Shown in pieces: positions 63,662 to 64,000 of a DNA stretch of 64,000 nt (position 1 is the first letter of the stretch; every line of letters starts with the position of its first letter). The notes below the pieces were generated by a model, which had not been told where the DNA came from, did not search any database, and saw nothing but the letters and a program-made list of their open reading frames with translations. This DNA comes from Ignavibacterium sp. (GTDB lineage Bacteria > Bacteroidota > Ignavibacteria > Ignavibacteriales > Ignavibacteriaceae), in assembly GCA_018335755.1 (NCBI GenBank), contig JAGXRK010000053.1, positions 186,001 through 250,000 on the forward strand, written 5' to 3'. A program made the position numbers and the translations under genes.

Positions 63662-63687
63662 AAAAAAAAAGCCTCACTTAGAGGCTT
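63662..63687 (-). terminator. rho-independent terminator
   Basis: Stem AAGCCTC and GAGGCTT (7 bp, 63669-63675 and 63681-63687) with a 5-nt loop, followed on the minus strand by about nine T. It ends the T9SS-sorted protein gene at the right edge, before the aminotransferase gene. Confidence 0.85.
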
Positions 63688-63712
63688 CTTTTGAGTAACT
63701 AATTATTTAAAA

Positions 63713-64000
63713 TTATTTTACCATTACCATTTTACCGTTAACATATCTGTCAGAGACTTTAAGATTATAGAAGTAAACACCGCTTGTTATTATAGCACCC
63801 TTATCATTATCACCTTCCCATCTAACCAGATAGTTCCCTGCTGGCATCTGTTCATTGATGATTGATTTTATCAATCTTCCCTGAACATCAAAAATATTCA
63901 GTTCAACCAGCGAGTTAGTAAGATCATACGGAATTGTAAAAGTAATAATTGTTGAGGCATTAAATGGATTGGGATAATTTGAAATCAGTATTTGACTTTG
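63713..64000 (-). CDS. C-terminus of a T9SS-sorted secreted protein (5' part outside window)
   Basis: The last 95 codons of a gene that enters from the right edge. They read as a T9SS type A sorting domain: SNYPNPFNAST, FDVQGRLIKSI, AGNYLVRWEGDN, SGVYFYNLKV and a final KMVMVK. The passenger domain lies outside the window, so its function cannot be stated. Confidence 0.85.
   Translation of the reverse strand, partial: QSQILISNYPNPFNASTIITFTIPYDLTNSLVELNIFDVQGRLIKSIINEQMPAGNYLVRWEGDNDKGAIITSGVYFYNLKVSDRYVNGKMVMVK

Noticed and set aside
1..64000. CRISPR arrays, tRNA or rRNA genes, insertion sequences
   Set aside because: Reading both strands showed no regularly spaced repeats with spacers, no cloverleaf-like segment, and no transposase or IS ends.

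Overview
This is a low-GC, densely packed bacterial chromosome segment, probably from the Ignavibacteria/Ignavibacteriales side of the Bacteroidota-Chlorobi group (inference). The clues are two C-terminal type IX secretion sorting domains with NYPNPFN motifs, a Bacteroidota-style YbeY metal site, a TonB/ExbBD envelope system, FadL-like and SGNH surface proteins, and many TTG starts. No rRNA, tRNA, CRISPR array or insertion sequence was seen.

Positions 1-34762 are almost entirely minus-strand housekeeping genes. In order of increasing coordinate they are: 3-hydroxyacyl-CoA dehydrogenase and thiolase; DNA polymerase III delta prime, DUF2795 and an M23 peptidase; hprK-hpf-xer-ybeY; gamma-carbonic anhydrase, DUF3108 and an S41 protease; lysS; dacB-rluB-scpB-scpA-trpS; an HNH nuclease, a small membrane protein and acpS; gamma-glutamyltransferase, an MCE protein and a CNNM/CorC protein; ssb and a SPOR lipoprotein; an SGNH lipoprotein and a FadL porin; a biotin carrier and biotin carboxylase; mutS2-cvpA-yqeY; exbD-exbD-exbB; an SDR and an endonuclease/exonuclease/phosphatase protein.

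Positions 34931-49800 are mostly plus strand. polA is followed by three overlapping family 9 glycosyltransferases, a 33-codon ORF and ispE, with a convergent LD-carboxypeptidase. After an AT-rich gap comes a surface-sugar cluster (GT-B-like protein, SpsF-type cytidylyltransferase, class III aminotransferase, SDR, KdsC-like phosphatase, NeuB synthase, membrane fatty-acid hydroxylase) that looks like a non-standard nonulosonic-acid pathway.

Positions about 49875-54520 are an accessory defence-like island. A 60-nt bipartite inverted repeat precedes a nucleotidyltransferase/DUF262 gene pair. A GC-rich, attC-like element follows, then a restriction-modification group: a PD-(D/E)XK nuclease, a small DpnD-like protein, an HNH nuclease with a B3-like N-terminus, and a beta-class DNA methyltransferase whose conserved N-terminus appears cut by a frame change.

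Positions 54542-62205 hold PstS, an M28 peptidase, a T9SS-sorted beta-helix-like protein and a large TonB-dependent receptor. At the two ends of this block lie two arrays of four TGTTAA-like hexamers with an exact 11-bp period, one upstream of the receptor and one upstream of a 67-residue protein. They look like PhoB/PhoP-type boxes, and together with PstS they suggest a phosphate-starvation locus with its own outer-membrane import and secreted protein. This is the most interesting pattern in the window. The right end holds an aminotransferase and the tail of another T9SS-sorted protein.
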